From contig JAUCNG010395367.1 in the NCBI GenBank assembly GCA_032353305.1, forward strand, positions 1-10,709: a stretch of DNA of 10,709 nt, written 5' to 3'. Numbering within the stretch: position 1 is the stretch's first letter; each line of letters starts with the position of its first letter. This DNA is from Cephalothrix spiralis. Taxonomy: Eukaryota > Nemertea > Palaeonemertea > Archinemertea > Cephalotrichidae. Shown here piece by piece: positions 6,518 to 10,709 of the stretch. Under the pieces are notes generated by a model. That model was given only the letters and a program-made list of their open reading frames with translations, ran no database searches and was not told the DNA's origin. The position numbers and the translations under genes are program-made.

Positions 6518-7633
6518 TTATGTCTTGAACGGATACAAAAATTCCGGGAAAGAACTGTACTTTAGCGCAGTATTAAAGACGGTAAAGATCATCTTAGAGC
6601 GCTTACTTTATGAATTCAAATTCTGTCACATAAATATAGAATTCTAGATTATTTTATTTTGGATACAGAATAATCCGATTAAATGCTATAATCTGATTAA
6701 TATAATGTATTATATGGTATTGCGAATTCTCGATGTTCTTTTTATTTACATTTCATAATATGCAGCTCAATATATGGATTTGTAGTATCAGCTGGCTTCA
6801 GCCTTCAGGGCTAGTGTTTTTCGTGTTTAATGAAATTCCAAACCAGCCCTCCAGTTGTCATAATTTTTAGTAACATATGCTGCCCAACTTTCCGGGTATC
6901 GAACTCCTTTTTTTGTAATTTAGATTTTTTTATTTTTTCATGAAAAAAACAAACATTTTAAATACATTTTACAAAATTTATCTTGTAACAATAATAGAAA
7001 TAGCCCCTACCCCTCCCCCATCTAGAGTGTAATGTGTCATTTTTGAATAGGAAATTTTCTATATTCTGGTTTAAATTAAGATTTCTAGCAGCCAAAAACC
7101 ATTTTCTATTATGAGCATCGAGTTTGTCATATTTCAATGCAAAATAATTTTCGTCGTTATGGATTTGAGATAGAAAATTTTAAAGTAATTCAATGAAGGT
7201 ATCTTGGAAGCTTGTCTGCAATAATGAACAAACCACTTAATTACCCATAAGGAAAATGCAGTAAATATATCTTAGTCTTCGTGTGGCGGTATAATGAGCC
7301 GAGTAAGTAAATTTTGATATGTTAGCAAAGGATTGCACGAGATTGCAGCTCCAATTATGTAAAAAATCCCCTATATCCTTAGAACAGAAACTACACAAAG
7401 TAGTATCGAACTCCTATTTTTTTCAAAGTATGGCCTGAAAATAATTTCTGTCGCTTTTGGCGCCAAATAGTGACTGTGTATACAATGAAGAATATTTATA
7501 AATGTTTACGTTAAAAATAAACATGTCTAAATGGCTTATATTATTGGAAGAAGGAATAGCAATCATAATTTCGCCTCTGGCTAAGTTCTGTGTCTCCTCA
7601 TTCTTTTAAGTTTATCATTTTCCGATTCATGGA
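6518..7633. other. AT-rich intronic sequence without recognised features
   Basis: This is part of the long Arp1 intron. I see no exon, RNA gene or clear repeat boundaries. Notable only are poly-T/A runs around 6906-6960 and a C-rich patch (CCCCTACCCCTCCCCCATCTAG) at about 7002-7024, whose CCTCCCCCATCTAG part loosely resembles CCCCCACCTCCATCTAG near 4000. Confidence 0.5.
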
Positions 7634-8052
7634 CAGGGTTCCAACTAGTCCTGGAAATCCTTGAAAAAGATTTTGTCCTTAAAATCCTGGAAAAATTTTG
7701 AAGACCGGAAAAAATAAAAGACATCTAAATTTTCTAACGCGTTTCATAATCGCGATATGATTTTTAAAATTTTACTCACCTCGCTTCGATCGGTTCAATA
7801 CCTTAATATATATCATTATTGTGTGAAGGCTTGCAAAATAACAGGTTTTTTCGCACTCGTCGGAACATCCTTGATCATATGATACGATGTACATGTAAAA
7901 TATATTCAATTCCTCGATGCAATTTAAAATCGCGATGATGACCCTTATTTTCATAATTTTTCTCAAATATTCATGGTCAAAGGTCCTGGAACTTTTGGAA
8001 AAAGTCCTGGAAAATACCTGGAATTTTGCTGAATAAAATCCGTGGAACCCTG
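7634..8052. mobile_element. hAT-like nonautonomous element with CAGGGTTCC ends
   Basis: The element runs from CAGGGTTCCAAC (7634) to GGAACCCTG (8044-8052), giving 9-base perfect terminal inverted repeats. Subterminal TCCTGGAAAA-type motifs occur in inverted orientation on both sides (for example 7648-7695 against 7984-8022). CAGGGTTCC termini with such subterminal runs are familiar from hAT-superfamily nonautonomous elements in animals. The expected 8-base target duplication is not visible (TTCATGGA on the left, ACTAAGTG on the right), so it is probably old or recombined. The centre contains ACTCACCTCGCTTCGATCGG (7774-7793), shared with the CAGGCCT element at 2236. An open frame at 7772-7966 (- strand) matches nothing I know. 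Confidence 0.7.
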
Positions 8053-9066
8053 ACTAAGTGAACTCTAAATTTTCAAGAATATAATTTCTTTCGAGTTTTA
8101 TACATCCATGTGCATTCTAAGATACTTATTTCGATTCAAAATTCTATGAAAACATTGTTCCTCTCGGGGTATATCTGTCATATCTGCCCACCTCAATTTC
8201 TTATCTGAATTTAGTTATAAGGCTTTCCTTAAGTTGGTCTTTTGTTTACATTTAAATATCTTTCATAGTCGATACAGTTTTTTTAGACCTACTAAGACAG
8301 ACCTTGGGGATAGGAAAAATGACTGTTGTTTTGAACAACATTTAAAGTAAACACAAGATATAAATTTACAGTGCAATTTGACGTTTTGTAGAATATAAGA
8401 TCAAAACAAGACCCTCTTGTGGTCAGAAAAAAAACAGGTACATTGCCTTTAGGGATTGTTACCGTATTCAATTATTTTTATGTAAAAAGTCAAGGGTCCT
8501 TGATACTTTAAAGTCAGAGTGTACCTATACTTACTCCAAAATAGGTAGGAAAAATTTGCAAAATAACTTTTTTTTGTCCCAACCCACTTCATTTTTTCCG
8601 TTTTAAATCTATATAAATACATGTATAATAACGATCAATAATCAAAACAATTTTTCAATCTAACCTTATTATCTCAGATAAAAACAATCTTTGGCACCAT
8701 AAAGCCAATTAACATACTTATCATTCTGTGTTTTATAAATAGAAATGGGTTTTCCATTTCATAATAAGTCGTTATTTCCGTGTTCACAGCGAATTGAAAA
8801 CTGAGATTTTTTCTTTTTTCGGCGCTCGCTATTTTTATATCATATAATGACTCATTCTGGTGCTGGCCCATGGTTAAATATTTTGAAGCTTGCTAAGGTG
8901 GCATTTTTATGAAATTCTAGTAGAAATTACCTGTAATTTCAGTTAATTATTTACTGTTACGAATTTTTCGAATTCCACTTGCTTTATTATGAGTTGGAAC
9001 AAAAGATGTGCTTTTGGTTGGAATTAACAAATAAGTTAAAATTAGTTGGCATTTCCTACATTTTTT
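8053..9066. other. AT-rich intronic sequence without recognised features
   Basis: This is a continuation of the Arp1 intron. No exon, RNA gene or well-bounded repeat was recognised. Short open frames on the - strand (8674-8871 and others) have AT-driven composition and no family motifs. Confidence 0.5.
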
Positions 9067-9144
9067 CGAGCTGCGGGCAACGGCAAAATATTCACGCGGA
9101 CTGCGGCAAACATTGACGCGGCCCGCGGTCTGATGCCCGCCCTT
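9067..9144. other. CpG-rich patch in the Arp1 intron
   Basis: This 78-base stretch has 11 CpG dinucleotides, sharply unlike its AT-rich surroundings. It contains the near-repeats CGCGGACTGCGGC and CGCGGCCCGCGG, and the dyad GCGGCCCGC. It could be a fragment of a repeat, a small CpG element or an old coding insertion. An open - strand frame across it shows no known motif. Confidence 0.4.
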
Positions 9145-9299
9145 CACATTTTTACTCCTTGTTCTACGTTTTGGGGACTGTATTGTACATTATATACTAG
9201 TTCGTAACACGTCCGAAAAAGGTCTCTGCATTCCAGAATCGGTTTCCATGTCGAGGTTTTAGAAATAATCTTAGGTGAGCGGTATAGGTTAGAATCCAA

Positions 9300-9323
9300 G
9301 TGCCTATAGTAAGATATAGGCAC
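9300..9323. repeat. Perfect short hairpin GTGCCTATA-loop-TATAGGCAC
   Basis: Nine-base perfect arms (9300-9308, 9315-9323) enclose a 6-base loop. The direct repeat GTTAGAATC flanks it at 9288-9296 and 9326-9334. No family is recognised. It lies in the Arp1 intron. Confidence 0.55.
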
Positions 9324-9334
9324 CTGTTAGAATC

Positions 9335-10117
9335 TCAACAGCTCGGAGGTAAAGGAGATGAACCCTGACCCCTTTTATCTTTGAACCATACTTGCTTCTT
9401 ATCAACATAACCAATAAAATGAAAATAAACACCAAAACAAAGTTAAAGAGTTGTACGGAAGTTAGAAGTCAAACCTGAAAGTTAAAAACTAATTGAATGA
9501 CTCAAATTGTATGAAGTTAATTTTGATTCCTACCCCTTGTACGAAATCAAACTCATAATCACCGATGACGACTTTTCTCATAATCTGTGCAATTTGTCTT
9601 TCAATAATCTTAATTTCTCAAATGTCAAATATCCACGCCCAACTTTAATAAGTTCATAGTTTAAAACCAGGATAAAGCAAGAAGGGTCATGAAACCGTGA
9701 AATGTGAGCTCTGGGAGTCTATAATGCATTGTTCGAACAATAGAAGAAGTAACTTATAGGTATTAATAGTTGAAAATGTATATTTCAAAACGTGCATTTA
9801 TGATAGTACAACGATAGGCTGCCTTTTTTCAAGTGCGCGGATTTCAAATCCATTTGACGACGGGACAAAACTGTACCGTCGCAATTGGTATGAATACAGT
9901 ATTCTATTAATGACATACATATTTTTTGTACATTTAAAAAGGATTTCAGATAAAATTTATAACTTGTTCGATGTAATTGAACCTAGGTTTTCCACAAAAA
10001 AGAGTTGATGGGGTTTAGGCCCACACTTCTGAAATTTTTGCGGGAGGTGGCGAAAACTGAGGTCTGAACATTAAATTTCAAAGGTTCCATAACGGTGTCA
10101 TTCCGATCTCCTCCGCT
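9335..10117. other. Intronic sequence without recognised features
   Basis: No exon or RNA gene is recognised. The right part (about 10000-10117) may belong to the 3' body of the - strand SINE whose head is at 10279, but I cannot place its end. Confidence 0.4.
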
Positions 10118-10279
10118 ATCTGAATACTTACTGTGTCCATCTACACTCCGGCACTTTTAAAATCAATATTTGAGAATTTTTTTGGGTAAAAATAATTATG
10201 GATCTTGCAAGATTTGAACACGCGATCTAGAATTAACTAAGATTGAAGTTTATCACGGTAACTAACTGCGCCAATTGGG
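10118..10279 (-). mobile_element. tRNA-derived SINE, second family
   Basis: On the - strand a tRNA-like head begins GCCCAATTGGCGCAGTTAG at 10279. Box A (TGGCGCAGTTAG, 10272-10261) is at tRNA position 8, and box B (GTTCAAATC, 10219-10211), matching GWTCRANNC, starts at position 61. The head therefore has tRNA spacing with a slightly long middle. The body continues through a T/A-rich link to TGCCGGAGTGTAGATGG (about 10153-10137). It differs in head and body from the SINE copies at 1-150 and 5290-5550, so it is a separate family. The 3' end is uncertain and may extend below 10118. Confidence 0.6.
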
Positions 10280-10475
10280 CTATACTAGTTGTCCAGTTAT
10301 CGATATCTATAACTATTGACTCATAACATAAACTCGTAAGGCAAATCAATTATCATGAATATTAATAGAATTAACCGATGGCCAATCACGTCGCCCTCTT
10401 CCCCAGAAAAGATATTCAATGAACATCTGCCTCAATAATGTCGGAGTGTAGATGAGTACAGTGGGGTATTCAGAT
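10118..10475. repeat. Inverted repeat flanking the tRNA-headed SINE
   Basis: The left arm 10118-10153 (ATCTGAATAC...CTACACTCCGGCA) and right arm 10439-10475 (TGTCGGAGTGTAG...GTATTCAGAT) are reverse complements at about 30 of 36 positions with one gap. They enclose about 285 bases that include the tRNA-like head. This is either two SINE copies facing each other or a foldback element that captured a SINE. Confidence 0.65.
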
Positions 10476-10587
10476 TAAACGTAGAGCTATCGGTGTATAA
10501 ATTAATTCTTTGCATTGTAAAACAATTTAGCTGTATTTATTAAATACGTATCTGAGCTTGCTTAATAATTTTCTTTATTCTTTCCAG

Positions 10588-10709
10588 ATTTCTGCACCAC
10601 AAGAAAGGTTGTACTCCACGTGGATCGGTGGATCGATTTTGGCTTCCTTAGATACATTTAAAAAGATGTGGGTTTCTAAGCGAGAATATGACGACGAAGG
10701 TGTCCGGGC
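10588..10709 (+). CDS. ACTR1: Arp1/centractin (ACTR1), C-terminal exon, cut by window end
   Basis: A strong acceptor (ttctttattctttccag, AG at 10586-10587) precedes 40 full codons in phase 0, directly continuing the exon that ends at 5824. The product starts [16 protein letters not shown] and goes on through [20 protein letters not shown]. The residues separate Arp1 from conventional actin: [11 protein letters not shown] where actin has APPERKYSVW, and [11 protein letters not shown] where actin has LSTFQQMWISK. The [10 protein letters not shown] segment is the conserved C-terminal actin-fold element of subdomain 1. Known Arp1 proteins end with about six more residues (IHRKTF), so the stop should lie just beyond the window. 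The first two bases of the next codon (GC) are the last bases here. The frame is intact, with no sign of a processed pseudogene because the intron is present. Confidence 0.95.
   Translation, partial: MSAPQERLYSTWIGGSILASLDTFKKMWVSKREYDDEGVR

Noticed and set aside
7772-7966. Open frame on the - strand
   Set aside because: It lies in the centre of the CAGGGTTCC element and has no transposase motifs.
8674-9147. Two short - strand open frames (8674-8871, 8947-9147)
   Set aside because: No motif, no splice context and no similarity I recognise. The second is opened by the CpG-rich patch.
10207-10279. Functional tRNA gene
   Set aside because: Box A and B spacing is tRNA-like, but the acceptor and anticodon arms do not pair convincingly and a SINE body follows.
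5763-10709. Conventional actin gene or processed actin pseudogene
   Set aside because: Diagnostic residues are Arp1-type, and an intron with consensus sites separates the exons in the correct phase.
1-10709. CRISPR array, bacterial defence system or viral genes
   Set aside because: No regularly spaced repeats, no operon-like dense coding and no viral replication or capsid domains. The window is eukaryotic with split genes.

Overview
This is an AT-rich, intron- and repeat-dominated piece of animal nuclear genome. It has GT-AG introns, tRNA-derived SINEs, short terminal-inverted-repeat elements and sparse coding exons. No bacterial operon, rRNA, CRISPR array or transposase/reverse transcriptase gene is visible. 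A mollusc or other lophotrochozoan is my best guess, from the AT-richness and the style of small repeats; this is inference and the conserved protein does not prove it.

Two protein-coding loci are supported. (1) On the + strand, two exons (5763-5824 and 10588-10709) encode the C-terminal part of Arp1/centractin (ACTR1), the actin-like filament subunit of dynactin. They are separated by a 4,763-base intron, and the window ends about six codons before the expected stop. (2) On the - strand, two exons (4538-4371, then 2141-1659) join in phase 0 to give an intact 216-residue Rab-like small GTPase. It has a good P-loop, a CCxxx C-terminus suited to prenylation, and damaged or missing G3, G4 and G5 motifs. 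No earlier Arp1 exon lies in 1-5762, so this gene appears nested, antisense, inside an Arp1 intron.

Layout: 1-150, tRNA-headed SINE, cut by the window edge. 594-1171, a 578-base long inverted repeat able to form a hairpin. 1659-4538, the Rab-like gene. Its 2,229-base intron holds two related CAGGCCT-ended elements (2236-2642 and 3628-4336), a foldback (3247-3383), perfect palindromes and an NRF-1-like motif. 5290-5550, a second copy of the same SINE. 5763-5824, Arp1 exon. The following Arp1 intron holds a CGTAC-rich repeat patch (5939-6230), a 24-base tandem duplication (6470-6517), a CAGGGTTCC-ended hAT-like element (7634-8052), a CpG-rich patch (9067-9144), a short perfect hairpin (9300-9323) and a different tRNA-headed SINE set between inverted-repeat arms (10118-10475). 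10588-10709, Arp1 exon.

How the genes relate: Arp1 dynactin links cargo to dynein and Rabs mark cargo membranes, so the nesting is suggestive. Nothing in the sequence shows a functional link, and shared regulation or antisense interference is only a hypothesis.
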